From positions 1,510,931-1,574,930 of the forward strand of contig NC_054570.1 in NCBI RefSeq assembly GCF_017654505.1: a stretch of 64,000 bases of DNA. Direction: 5' to 3'. Below the pieces are notes generated by a model, which was not told the origin of the DNA, ran no database searches, and was given only the letters and a program-made list of their open reading frames with translations. Every line of letters starts with the position of its first letter. Position 1 is the stretch's first letter. The stretch is from Polyodon spathula. Lineage: Eukaryota; Chordata; Actinopteri; Acipenseriformes; Polyodontidae. This document shows, in pieces, positions 26,721 through 39,000 of the stretch. The position numbers were made by a program, and so were the translations under genes.

Positions 26721-27380
26721 TAGACTTTATTGAGGGGAGCTCTGAACCCCAGGAATGATTGCAGCAGCAGGGCTAGTGTGAGTTTCTAACCCTGCTCAAA
26801 CTCCTGGCTCCTGATCATTGCAATATTAATAATAATAGACTTCATTGAGGGGAGCTCTGAACCCCAGGACTGGGTGCAGCAGCAGCAGGGCTAGTGTGAG
26901 TTTCTAACCCTGCTCAAACTCCTGGCTCCTGATCATTGCAATATTAATAATAATAGACTTCATTGCGGGGAGCTCTGAACCCCGGGACTGGGTGCAGCAG
27001 CAGCAGGGCTAGTGTGAGTTTCTAACCCTGCTCAAACTCCTGGCTCCTGATCATTGCAATATTAATAATACTAGACTTCATTGAGGGGAGCTCTGAACCC
27101 CAGGACTGGGTGCAGCAGCAGCAGGGCTAGTGTGAGTTTCTAACCCTGCTCAAACTCCTGGCTCCTGATCATTGCAATATTAATAATACTAGACTTCATT
27201 GAGGGGAGCTCTGAACCCCAGGACTGGGTGCAGCAGCAGCAGCAGGGCTAGTGTGAGTTTCTAACCCTGCTCAAACTCCTGGCTCCTGATTATTTCAATA
27301 TTAACAATACTAGACTTCATTGCAGGGTTTTGTGAACCCCAGGACTGGGTGCAGCAGCAGCAGGGCTAGTGTGAGTCTCT
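26721..27380. repeat. Tandem repeat of about 118 bp, five to six copies
   Basis: The unit runs GACTTCATTGAGGGGAGCTCTGAACCCCAGG, then GCAGCAGCAGGGCTAGTGTGAG, then CTCCTGGCTCCTGATCATTG. Starts near 26725, 26843, 26961, 27079, 27197 and 27318. The CAG count differs between copies. Confidence 0.9.
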
Positions 27381-27669
27381 AACCCTGAGATATTTGAAAC
27401 CTTTGGTTTGCAATTCGCTGCTTGCTGTTCTTCGGTAGGGTCTGTAGATTCAGGAGAGAATACGGGAGCACCCTTTGATAAGAATGAGGGCTTGGCTTGG
27501 ACAGGAGCTAACCCAATACACATTGCTACAAGTACTGTGGTTTGATTAGTGAGACCTCCTCCCTCTCGTGTTTATAGTTCAGGTGGGGACTACATTTGCG
27601 TTCACCAGGCTTGGCCGTGCAACAAAGGAAGCTTTAGTGGCACCATGTGAGCAAACAATGGGGTGTGGA

Positions 27670-28115
27670 AAAGTCTGACTGGAGGAAGTACCCTTTCTCT
27701 CAGGGGGGTGAGGGAGGGAGGGAGCAGTCCAGTCTCCATGCTTCAAGCCTGCTCTGGACTGGAGGGAGCACCCTTTCTCTTAGGGGGTTGAGGGAGGGAG
27801 GGAGGGAGGGAGCAGTCTAGTCTCCATGCTTCAAGCCTGCTCTGGACTGGAGGGAGCACCCTTTCTCTTAGAGGGAGGGAGGGAGGGAGGGAGGGAGCAG
27901 TCTAGTCTCCATGCTTCAAGCCTGCTCTGGACTGGAGGGAGCAGTCCAGTCTCTGTGCCTCAAGCCTGGCCTGAACTGGAGGGAGCCCCCTTTTTCTCAG
28001 GGGGGTGAGGGAGGTAGGGAGCAGTCCAGTCTCTGTGTCTCAAGCCTGCTCTGGACTGGAGGGAGCACCCTTTCTCTTAGGGAGGGGAGGGAGGGAGGGA
28101 GCAGTCCAGTCGGTT
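27670..28115. repeat. GC-rich minisatellite of about 85 bp, left arm of an inverted pair
   Basis: Repeats of CTGGACTGGAGGGAGCACCC, TTTCTCTTAGGGGG, (GGGA)n and CAGTCTCCATGCTTCAAGCC. The same sequence appears reverse-complemented at 32205-32440 on the other side of the lectin gene. Confidence 0.85.
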
Positions 28116-28254
28116 TTTCAGGGCGGTGAAAACCCTTTTCTCCAGAGTAAGCAACTTGTCTTTAAACAGGCCTCAGTAAACAGGCCTCAGTAGGACTGGA
28201 GCCAAGGAAACCAGTAACAGACCGCACAGGGTTTTTTTTTTTTTTTTATAATGC

Positions 28255-28260
28255 TTTATT
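28255..28260 (-). terminator. Candidate poly(A) signal of the lectin gene
   Basis: AATAAA on the minus strand, about 330 bp after the lectin stop and followed closely by an A-tract. Confidence 0.35.
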
Positions 28261-28588
28261 TCTATAAGGTGGAGGTGTTGAGCAGGAAGAAGATTAAAAG
28301 AAACTCAACATGCTGCTGTTCCATGGAGAGAACAGTACAGTCCGTACCAGGCATAAAAAACAAGACTGTGAAACAAAACAGTTTTAAGCAAAGCAATGAG
28401 AGATGAGTGAAGATGTACTTGTGATTGCGAGTGGTAACAAACGTGTTTGTTGTCCCTCTTTAAGCTCTTCTGGGGTAAAAAAATATGATTATTTTTTATT
28501 TGGCAGACGCGTTTATCCAAGGCAACTTGCAGGTGTTACAGGGCGGTACAGGGCTACAATGCAAGCGCAATATATCATGTTTTTTTGT

Positions 28589-31059
28589 TTAGCTGCAGAC
28601 CAGGATCTTGTCTTCTTGGCTGATCACCCAGAGCACACCCAGGTCATATGACACATGCTTGCTTTTCCCGCACATGCTCAGGAAGGTCCAATCAGTGCCG
28701 GCAGGATTACTAGCGCTGATCCCGTCCCTGAAAAAAAACAAAAACAAAAACCGATTATAATAATACAGCGATCGTTTACACTTCTTTTGCTGAAATATCA
28801 TTCTTGGGCAGTGCTCTTTTCAAAATGTCCGCTCTAGTGCACTAGGGTTTGAGAGCTGTCTTCTAAATCACTGCAGGAGGTTTGTCTCTTGTGTGCCACG
28901 TCGTGGGTCGTTATCGCTGTATCACCAGTTTGACAACGTGGGCAGTAATCCTGACGCTGCCAGTGCTCTGGAGCGGACATTTTGAAAAGAGCTTTGAAAC
29001 AGACTTTAAAGTTGTAAGTGCAAACTGCCGTCAGGGTGTTAACAATGAAAACTAAGAATGTTTAACAGCAAATAATATTGTGTTACCAAAAAAGCTGGAG
29101 CAAGACAAGACACGAGGCAGCCAAGCAAGCGAGACTGTGGCGTCACTGAGCCCTGAATGCACAAAGCTGGTTTTGTTTCAGGAGCCGGCGCGCTCACCTG
29201 CGATACACGTTCCCGGCAGAGTTGACCCCATACACACTGCCGTCGGTGGACACCTCGATCATGGACAGCGCTCCGGGGACCTGCTGCCATGCCTTGCTGC
29301 CCATGCAGGCGTCCGGGGTCACCCCCTTCATCACGTAGATCTGGTCGGCAGAGTTCACCCCCCAGCAGCTCTGGGGGCCACAGGAGTAGTACTTGAGGGC
29401 CCCGGGAAGCTGGTTCCAGGGAATGGCGGCCGCGCCTCCACGCGTGGTCACTGTGGGATTGCGATCCAGGCAGTAGATGCCATCAAACATGTTAACTCCA
29501 GCGACGAATTGGTCTCCTCCTGCATCAATCTGCTTCAGTAGACCTGCAAGGAAACATACCAGAGTGAGGATGGAGGGGAGGAGCTAGACTGTTATAGAGA
29601 GGACCGAGGCAGCCCATAAGCTTTCTTTAAACAGTACACTGTAAAACCTGTTAGAATGACTGTATGAGGCTGCAGGGCAGCAGGGAGCTGTGTAGTGCCA
29701 GGTGATCAAACCCATGGAGCAGGTCTGGTTAGAAACGTTGAGGATAATACTAGATTCGCCCTTCCTAACAAGGACCTCATGCGCTACAGCGATGGGCAGT
29801 TTTGCATCATCACCCTATAGAATGAACTAACGTTGCTTCTTGAAGTCGAATGAGTCTGCTGGAATGACGTTACGTTAACATTGAACCGCACACAGCCGCT
29901 TTGTGGTTTTCCTATATATTTAACACAAAAAAAAAAAAAAGAAAGAAAAATGTGACATTTCAAAATCTAACATGAAATACTGCTGTGCCATTAGTATGGC
30001 TTCCCGGTAGAATTCATTGGCGATCCCATTTAGTAGTTTATTTATTTATTTATTTTTTGATTGCATGATGTTAAATAAAAGATTTAAAATTATTTTAAAT
30101 TGATTTATTTTTAAACGAGGTCTCAATCCTAAAATTCCAGGTGATGATAAAATCGAATTCTTAGCACACGTGTTAGGTAACAGTACAGGTATTCATTAAT
30201 TGAGACTGGGTTACGGTCAGTTAAGTCTTCTAGGTGGACATACTCCATACCTTGAGTCTGTTGCCAGCGTCCCCCGATCATCTTGAAGATGAGATTGTCC
30301 TTGTTGACGCCCCAGACTCCAGCGGGCCCCACGGTAACGTGCTTGAGGGCCCCTGGGACCTGCACCCAGCTGTTTCCATAGCGAGTGAAGATCGAGTCTT
30401 CGCTGTTCACGCCGAACACCTGCCCGTCGCTGACGTCGATCTGCTTGAGTCGCCCGTCAATCTCTTGGCAGTCCAGCGCTGGAAAACAACGCTGCGTAAA
30501 CAAGCACACAGACCCAGGCAAACCAACACGAACACAACAGACACATTCCAGTCCCTCTTCAACGGCGAGAATCTTTTTTTTTTTTTTTTTTTTTTTTTTG
30601 GTTAACAGGTAAAATGCAGAGTAGTTGCCAGAATCTGGACGGTTTTTTTTTCCTCCCCCTCATTATTGGCATTTATAAGTTTTAAAAAAAACCTGAGGCT
30701 GAAATGCATTGTTTTTGTTATGATGCTATGATGTAAAATGTAACTCTGCGGCATCCTGTTTAAACAGTGCTACGGCTGGACTGGAGGAGGTCAAAACTAA
30801 GCATTGTGCCACAGCGGCGTAAAAACGCTTCTCAAGGTAATGCAGTGCATGTAATTGCAATTCTGCTTGCTTAGTGGAGCAAACGCAGTGAGTCACACAA
30901 CACGGCAAACTGCTTTCACTAACTAAGCTAGAATCGGGTGCAAAGAGGCTCAACACTTACCTTTAGATTTCAAACCCTACCCCCTCCCGCTCCCAGCCCC
31001 TCTCGCTTACCCAGGCTTGTGCCCACGAACAGAGCCAGGACGAGTAGAGAAGATCTCAT
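28589..31059 (-). CDS. Fish-egg-lectin-like secreted tectonin protein, four exons, complete
   Basis: Exons are 31011-31059, 30251-30478, 29198-29543 and 28589-28727, phases 1, 1 and 2, giving 253 aa. Exon 1 encodes a signal peptide (MRSSLLVLALFVGTSL). The rest is built of tectonin beta-propeller repeats, seen as repeated VPGALKHVTVGPAGVWGVN-like units, for example LPGALKYY and VPGALSMIEV with YGVNSAGN. Length and fold match fish-egg lectins and leukolectin of about 250 aa, which are secreted, calcium-independent and bind bacterial or fungal sugars. If exon 3 were not spliced, the frame would read one more Arg codon into TGA; the donor CAGGTGAGC and the matching exon 4 make splicing far more likely. 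A TATA box lies 66 bp upstream. An inverted copy of intron 3 and part of exon 4 lies upstream at 31650-32175. Confidence 0.92.
29788..30150. mobile_element. Dispersed non-autonomous element, copy C, in lectin intron 2
   Basis: Begins GGGCAGTTTTGCATCATCACCC and ends CCTAAAATTCCAGGTGATGATAAAA. Its middle matches copies A and B. TTTTGCATCA near one end and TGATG.AAAA at the other look like terminal inverted repeats. Confidence 0.65.
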
Positions 31060-31124
31060 GATTGCAGTCAGTCGAGTTTCAGGGAGCGAGACTTGATGTG
31101 TCACAGCCAGCTCCGGGACAGGGG

Positions 31125-31132
31125 CTCTTATA
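31125..31132 (-). promoter_or_regulatory. TATA box of the lectin gene
   Basis: TATAAGAG on the minus strand, 66 bp before the lectin ATG, a normal spacing for a start site near 31100. Confidence 0.55.
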
Positions 31133-31649
31133 CTCAAACGCCCTGGTGTAAGAAGACCCGTGTGAAAAATCGGACAGCCTTTCCTTGAAAATCAAATAAG
31201 GGCAGATTAAAGCAAATATTTGAACTGAAACCCAGTATTTGAATTCAGTATTTAAATGTCATTAATTGGGTTTGCACAGTTACGCAAAGTTATTACAGAC
31301 AGCACTTTGTACAGTGTACAGCAAAAACAAATATGGGTTTTGTTTTACAGCATTTGAAAATAAAAAGGTGCGCTCTTTTTTTTATCACAGGGTGTTTTCC
31401 CCGTTTGAAGAAACGCCTCTGAGTTTTTGCGGCTGGAATTTCTTCTAAGAAAATACAATTCGAAATAATTCGTTTTGCTTCACAAAGTCAAATGAAACCT
31501 GCTGAACAATGTTATGCTAACAGATTGAATTGCATTGTATTATTGTTTGTGAGAAAGAAAGAGATAATGGCGTATGTTTAGATACTAATGACTTTAAGGT
31601 ATGGTTTAAAGAAAGAAATTAAACCAGCTCCTTAAACAAAACCAGCTTT

Positions 31650-32175
31650 GTGCATTCGGGGCTCAGCGCCACAGTCTCGCTTGCTTGGCTGCCTCGTGTC
31701 TTGTCTTGCTCGCTCCAGCTTTTTTGGTAACACAATATAATTTGCTGTTAAAAACATTATTAGTTTAAAGAGTAGGGAACGGGGTTCGCGTTACACATCC
31801 CCATGTGTTGCTACAGCTGTCACTTTTCATTGTTAACATCCTGACAACCTTTTACAACTTTAAAGTCTGTTTCAAAGCGCTTTTTTTTTTAAAAGTCTGC
31901 TCTAGTGCACTGACCGCGCCAACATTGTCAACAGACCAGCCAGAGCATTTGTTGTTATGAGAGTTTTTTTTTATTTGCTCTTTCTGCAATGATTTAGAGG
32001 ACAGTGCACTAGAGCAGACATTTTGAAGAGAGCACCACCCAGGAATGATATTTCAGCAAAAGAAGCGTAAACGATCGCTATATTATTTATTTTGTATTTT
32101 TTGTTTGTTTGTTTCAGGGACGGGGTCAGGGTTGGTAATCCTGCCGGCGCTGACTGGACCTTCCTGAGCATGTGC
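31650..32175 (+). pseudogene. Inverted partial copy of lectin intron 3 and exon 4
   Basis: The plus strand here repeats the minus-strand sequence 29165 to about 28660: CTCGCTTGCTTGGCTGCCTCGTGTC and the TTTACAACTTTAAAGTCTGTTTC block in the intron, then an acceptor TTTCAG and an exon start GGGACGGGGTCAGGGTTGG encoding NPAGADWTFLSMC. After that Cys the copy jumps to TTCCTGACAAGTTGCTTACT and the GC-rich minisatellite, so the end of the exon is gone. No other lectin exons accompany it. Confidence 0.85.
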
Positions 32176-32204
32176 TTCCTGACAAGTTGCTTACTCTGGA
32201 GAAA

Positions 32205-32440
32205 AGGGGTTCCCCCCCCCTCCCTCAACCCCGCTAAGAGAAAGGGGGCTCCCTCCAGTCCAGAGCAGGCTTGAGGCATGGAGACTGAACTGTTCCCTCT
32301 GTCCCTCCCTCCCTCAACCCCCCTAAGAGAAAGGGTGCTCCCTCCAGTCCAGGGCAGGCTTGAGGCATGGAGACTGAACTGCTCCCTCCCTCCCTCACCC
32401 CCCTGAGAGAAAGGGTGCTCCCTCCAGTCCAGGGCACTCT
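32205..32440. repeat. GC-rich minisatellite, right (inverted) arm
   Basis: CTAAGAGAAAGGGTGCTCCC with TCCAGTCCAGGGCAGGCTTG and GAGGCATGGAGACTGAACTG, three copies. It is the reverse complement of the array at 27670-28115. Confidence 0.85.
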
Positions 32441-32775
32441 GACTAGGTGCTTCCTCCAGTTAAACTTTCTGTCCTCACTTTCCCACATCCTTGTTTGCTT
32501 GCATGGGTACAATGAAAGCTTCCTGGAGAATGTGTTATCCAACCTGAACTATGCCATACATTAAATAATATAACAATATGTGCATTGGCTTAACTGAGCA
32601 AACCAAACACCTCATTCTCCTCAAAGGGTACTCCCTTGTTCTCATGACTCTACAGACTGTGCCAAAGAACAGCAAGCGTGAATTAATTAATTATTAACCA
32701 GGAACACAAAGGCAGATAGAAGTTTAGAGGAAGTAATAGTAACTATAATACAGTAACTTTAAAAATAGCTTGGTG

Positions 32776-32829
32776 TTATTATTATTATTAATAATAATAA
32801 TAATAATAATAATGTTAGGGACTGGTGTG

Positions 32830-32888
<59 letters not shown>

Positions 32889-32930
32889 GATATATATACT
32901 ATATATATATATATAGTACTTATATTACAC
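32776..32930. repeat. ATT/CT/TA compound microsatellite
   Basis: (TTA/AAT)n, then (CT)n, then (TA)n with interruptions, between the lectin pseudocopy and the orphan lectin exon. Confidence 0.85.
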
Positions 32931-33265
32931 GTATTGCAATGGTTTGGAATTTGGCTACATTGACTGGAAAGTGTTGGAAGCCAGCATCGCAGCACTGTGT
33001 GTTTCTGACCCTCTTTTTGATAAATTATCGTATATTGTACTCTCAGGAAGCCTGCGCCACGTTGAGCAAAAGAAAAAAAAAGACGCTTTTAGCTATCGCG
33101 CTATAGTATAGTAGCAATGCGTTTATCTCTGTGTCGATACGTAAACGTGGATCCAATCGATACAATCAATCAACCGAATCGGTCATGGGAATGCAGGTGC
33201 CGAGTCCAGCTCCGGCTGGCGGGCTGCAGGAGCGCGGTGGCGACGGAGAGCCTCCAAGGGGAGCG

Positions 33266-33364
33266 CTAGATGGTGCAGCTCAGTATCTTCTGATCCATTG
33301 TGATGAGCCACAGCACTCCCAGGTCGTAGGTGACGTACTGGTGAATCCACTGGGAGCCCGTCCC
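33266..33364 (-). pseudogene. Orphan terminal exon of a second tectonin lectin
   Basis: After a good acceptor (TTGTCCTGACAG), 32 codons and a TAG read GTGSQWIHQYVTYDLGVLWL and end KILSCTI. This aligns with the end of the intact lectin (HVSYDLGVLWVISQEDKILVC). It starts at a different phase and 15 residues later. I find no signal peptide or other tectonin exon between here and 36049, so the gene seems to have lost its front. An unrecognised distant exon is possible. Confidence 0.65.
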
Positions 33365-33485
33365 CTGTCAGGACAAGATTAACACACACACACACACACA
33401 CACATACATATATATATATGCAATAAAAAATCTAGATTGAGATGTTTCTATCACGGTTGCACAAGACAGACCGATAAGTCTCCTT

Positions 33486-34141
33486 AAAAGGGGGTGTCAC
33501 AGAGACGGCCGAAGTGGGCGGCGTCAGAGCCAGGAAAGGTAATGCAATACACAAAACACAGGACGGATGAAATGAAGTGATGAAGACGCCTGTTGGCGCC
33601 GGTTTAATACAAAATAAAAGGTTTACACAAACACGAAAAACACAGGACACGGCACTCTACGCCAAAATAAATAGACAAACGAAAACAGACTAAACTTAAC
33701 AAAACGGTGCACGGACAGACACTGACAAACACGGTGAGCGGATACTTTCTCCTTTATTATTATTATTATTACTACTACTACTGCTTATTTCCTCCGTCTC
33801 CAATCCCGTTCTCCGCTCACCGAACACCCCACCCCAGTATGTGACAACGTGCATCTATATATACTATTGTGCTGGGATTCAATTACCAATTAATTACTCA
33901 CTTGAATCCCAGCACGTGAATTAATAAAGTGCAATTCCCCGTGCTCACATATTACTACATTTTACTTGCACGTGAAGTGCTGTGCAATCCTCGTGCCTAA
34001 ATACACATATACATTTTTAAACACTCGTGTTACACAGACCCGTTTATATCCCGTGTACCAATGTCTATACACCAACATTTAAACACACCACACGCAACAC
34101 ATAACAGATAATATACACAGGGGCGGGCACTTTGTTACAGG
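33486..34141. mobile_element. Possible solo LTR-like element
   Basis: A block beginning TGTCACAGAG and ending TTTGTTACA is flanked on both sides by GGGGG, which would fit a short target duplication. Inside are AATAAA-type signals and an inverted motif GTGCTGGGATTCAA / TTGAATCCCAGCAC at about 33870-33912. No coding domain is seen. The assignment is weak. Confidence 0.3.
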
Positions 34142-36049
34142 GGGTCACAGCAATAGAGCAGTGTGCGTGTTTACAAATGGCAGTGCATTGCAGGTGTGCT
34201 GTTTGTAAGTTGCACATATAAAGTAGACCTTAAAACCCAACCGGAGTCAGTATAGTCTTTTGTTTGTGTCGTAATTGCAGCTTTGCAAAAACCACGAATA
34301 CAAGTGCTGGCATTTGTTCTTGTGGGGTTGCTAAAAGGTAAAATATAGGTTTTGTCATTTTTTTCTTCGCGTTAGTGTGATTAGAAAAAAGTGTTTAATT
34401 GTTTTTTTTTTTAATACTGACCTTTTTGTAGAAAAGGCATTGTAGATGATTTTTTTTAATTTCATCGGAATAAAACTAGTACTTGCATTCGTAATTGTGG
34501 CTTTATAACGAAGAGCAACCAGGTGTTTTTCTTTGTTTATGGTTTCTTTAGTTTTCGCCGCCTGTATCAAATAAAACCAGAAATGTACCTTTCGGGTGGG
34601 TATCATTGCAATCACGTGGGATAAGAAGACGAGGGAATGTACCGGCACTTGCGTATGAAAGTTGTATTCAGGATCGAATTTACCAATTCAGCGTTAACGT
34701 GGACGAATGTTAATTTGAAATGCATGGCACATGTGTATATACTTAAATATAGTATAAAGAAATATCTATGTTACCTTCATTGATTTCTAAGAACTTAATT
34801 TTAAATACTTTTCTGTTCCTTTTTTTTTTTTTTTTTGCTGCTTCTCCAACTTAAAAAAGTAATAATAAAACGATATACACAAAGGATACCCATCCATACA
34901 GATATACAGACAGACATACAGACAAGGCTTGACGCATGCTTACATTTGTTTGGTGTAGTTTTATTAATGTTTGGTTTGGGGTACAACTTGAAGTCAGAAG
35001 ACAAGCATTTATGGCTTTCATTGACAGAGATTTTCTGCTTTCCCTTATAAAGTTGTACAGTAAATATAAATTAAGCATCACAGTTTACAGGACATGATAT
35101 GGTTTAATAATAAAAGGAACATATTGATTAACTGTAATTGCAGAAAGCATAGTATCATTTTATTGTGCAGTAATGATAAGCAATGTCTTATTAAATTACT
35201 GTTTCACATTTTCCTTGAAGTCTTAAAAATACATATTACATGTGCCCACGACTAGAATATCTAACTAAAATTAAGGGGCATTTTCAATACAGCCTGTTGG
35301 ACAACACTAGCGTGTTTTTAGAGTTTCTCATATGTATGCTATCTTTAATAGAGAAAAGGAACAGAACTTTGTGGCAAGACTGTTACAGCTCTCAAAATGG
35401 GATTAACATCAATGCAGTTTAATGAAAATACAGAAGACGCCCTTAGGAGGTATGAACAGCCCAATATAATGGTGTGTATATTTAATAAACTGAATATCTC
35501 TTTAAATGTGTTATGTTAATCCTATCTGCTTTACGAACGGGCCGTTCTGTGCTTGGGTCCCAACCATAAGCTGGAGGGGAGGTTCATTCATTAAAAACAT
35601 TACAAGGTCAAGCAATCGAGGTTGTTGAAAAAAAAAACATATAATGTGCAGAACATGTTAAAACAAATCTATTCTTCCAATTACATTCTCTAGAGCTCAA
35701 TGATCTACAACCCCCCCCCCCCCTGAATCCTCATCTGTAGAAGAGAAAAAGACAATGGTTAGAATTTGAAAAGCATGTTTGAAGTTATATACAGTCTTGT
35801 TGGTGAATATATTGTCATTCCTGGGCCCTTAACTGATCACACTGTTTGATAAGCACACATTGTGTGTCTGTTGGTTGTTGGTTTCTTTGACAACAGTCTA
35901 AAATGTATGTCAAACAATATTTAATCCATTAAAAAAGATAAAACTCAGAAGTAAAGTTTTATGAATATATTGACTTTCTTTAAAACCATTCCCAGTACCC
36001 AAGTGGGGTCAACACTAAACCCTGTGTGAATGCACTCACCTGAAGCATT
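34142..36049. other. AT-rich intergenic DNA
   Basis: I see no conserved exon. On the minus strand an acceptor (TTCTCTTCTACAG) precedes ATGAGGATTCAG and a G-run at about 35709-35735. This resembles the tail exon near 46012 and may be a decayed cytoplasmic exon of the CEACAM-like gene. Confidence 0.4.
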
Positions 36050-39000
36050 TTAACCTGAAACACAAAGCAGAAGAACCAGAGCAGCAATCGCCACCTCTAC
36101 TGCATGACCAGATGCCAAGGAAACAGAACCATTAGGGTCTACAAAAAAAAAAAAACATTATAAAATAAAATATAATGTACAGTAGCCTTCTGGATATCTT
36201 AACAGTTATGTGATATGCACTTGCAACTTATCACTTCTTCCTTATTTCTCTATTTACTCTATGAAAAATGGCTTTCTGCTTCCTGGTACCTGATCACTTA
36301 AAGGTGTGTTGCATTCCGAATTCATTCCTACAGTCTAGCTGCAATCAGATGATATGATGTATACCAACATTGGTTAAGAAAAGTAATGGAGATCAGGAGA
36401 TATTTTCAATATTACATGTAACATATTAGATATTAGCTAAATACAATATATAGTAATTCCCTGGAAAGAGTACTCTTTAACTGCTGGGCTTTCCAACCCT
36501 TAAATGAATCGAGATATTCAATAACTCACCAGCCACAACAAGTTTCTTTACTGCAGAGCTGTTCCTTCCGGTTACTGAGTTCCAGGCCACACAAGTGTAT
36601 CCCCCATTATTATTAGCGCTTACAGCAGATATATTGTATTGTGAGCCATTGGCCGTCTTATTCCCATTGAAATACCAAGTGTATTCACAAGAGGGCTGAG
36701 AGTGAGCCAAACATGTGAATGTTACCGCTGAGCCCTTGACTGCAGAGGCTGGCCCTGTGATGGAGACATGCTGTGGTCCATCTGCAATGCAAACAAGAGA
36801 ACTGTGAGGAGACTTTACCACTCACATCCCAGTGGAACAGTCAAAAAGGAGTCTACATTTCATAGGCAAAAGAGAGGGCATTCCTTTTTCATACTTACAG
36901 TTCACAACCAGTCTGTATCCAGTGCTAGTCAATTGGCTTACAGGGTTATTTGCTGTACATTGATATGTGCCATTATCAGACTGCAGTACTGGGTTGAAGG
37001 AGACTGTGCTGTTGTCTCCAGACACTTTAATCCTTTCAGTAGTGGATAGAGGCTGATCATCCTTCCACCAGAGACTTGAGACAGCGGCCCCAGTTACATT
37101 GCAGGTCAGACTGAACGTGGTGTTCTCTATTGGGTATGCAGGGGTGGGTTTCATGTTAATGCTCGATACTGATTCTGTGAATTGAAAGCATGTCATTACA
37201 AACTCTTCCGATGTGTGGTCCAGGACAGTTGTGAGAGTTTTAGACATGCACTAGAGATGATCGATATTACTTTATAATGGCAGTTGTGTTCACAGGAGAG
37301 CTGTTACACTGTTTTACTGTAAAAAGCTCCTTTTTACATTTAGGCATACATGTGAGTGTCAGGAATGCAACAGTCGTTCACCCAGATTGATTAATTAGGA
37401 AACAAGCGATAGTGATACATGAAAACAACATCACTTACCAATCACAATAAATTCCATTACAGCAGAACTGCTGATTCCAGTCACTGAGTTTCGAGCCACA
37501 CAGGTGTATGGCCCACTATTGGCAGAGCTCACTAGTCTCATCTTGTAATGTGAGCCCTGGGCAGTCTCTGTCCCATTGAAATACCAAGTGTATCCACAAG
37601 GGGGCTGAGAGCGAGCTGAACAGGTCAATGTTACAGATGAACCTACAGCTGCCAAATGCGGTCCTGTAATGGATGCTTGCTTGGGTCCATCTGAAAGACA
37701 CACAACATAACTGGAACCTTGAACACTCACATCCAAGTACAGCAGTCAGAAAGGAGTCTCAATACAGCACGTGTAGTGAAAGATTTTTTTCTGTTTACTT
37801 ACAGTTGATGACCAGTTTGTATCCGTTGCTGGTCTTATTACGTAAAGGGTTATTTGCTGTACACTGATATGTGCCGTTATCAGTCAGCAGGACTGGGTTG
37901 AAGGAGACTGTGCTGTTGTCTCCAGACAATATTATTCTGTCATCGGTAGACAGGGGCTGACCGTCCTTCAGCCAGTACCTTGAGTCAACAGTTCCAGACA
38001 CGGCACAGGTCAGACTCAGATTGTAGTTCAATATTGGGTATGCAGGGGTGCGGTTCACATAAACCTTAGTTATCAGTTCTGTGAATAGAATGGATAGCAT
38101 TATAAACACTTGAGCAACCACTGAGAATAATCCCAAACTTTAGAGAGGAGAGGTGTGAAGATATTTGTACAGGACAAAACTTTGGTCAGGTGTGCTGGTT
38201 ACGATCTACTATCCCTGAATGTAAAATACCACTGTGAACTGCTCTGGTTGAAGCTAATGATTTGCCCAAACTAATAACAGTAAGGGAATTTCAATATGTA
38301 GAATTACAGTTAACCATTGGAGAAAACAAATAGTAAGATTAGATATTAGTTTCTTATTGCATCCTGAATGGAAAGTCAGAATTACATTCTCTTCAGATGT
38401 GGGGTCCAGGATAGCTGTGGGTGTTTTAGACATGCACTGGAGAGGATGAGATGTTGTATTCACAGAGCGGCTGAACTTTGTTATAAAAAGCTCCAAGTTC
38501 CTTTTTGCATTTAGGTGTATGTGTGAAAGCAAAGAATACTGAGGTTTTTCACCCAGATTTGTTTGAATTTCGATTAATTAGGAAACAAGCGATAGCAGTA
38601 AGTGAAAGACCCAAACTTACCAATCACAATAAATTCCATTACAGCAGAACTGCTGATTCCAGTCACTGAGTTTCGAGCCACACAGGTGTATGGCCCACTA
38701 TTGGCAGAGCTCACTAGTCTCATCTTGTAATGTGAGCCCTGGGCAGTCTCTGTCCCATTGAAATACCAAGTGTATCCACAAGGGGGCTGAGAGCGAGCTG
38801 AACAGGTCAATGTTACAGATGAACCTACAGCTGCCAAATGTGGTCCTGTAATGGATGCTTGCTTGGGTCCATCTGAAAGACACACAACATAACTGGAACC
38901 TTGAACACTCACATCCAAGTACAGCAGTCAGAAAGGAGTCTCAATACAGCACGTGTAGTGAAAGATTTTTTTCTGTTTACTTACAGTTGATGACCAGTGT

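Noticed and set aside
29080..29541. 153-codon plus-strand ORF
   Set aside because: Antisense shadow of lectin exon 3.
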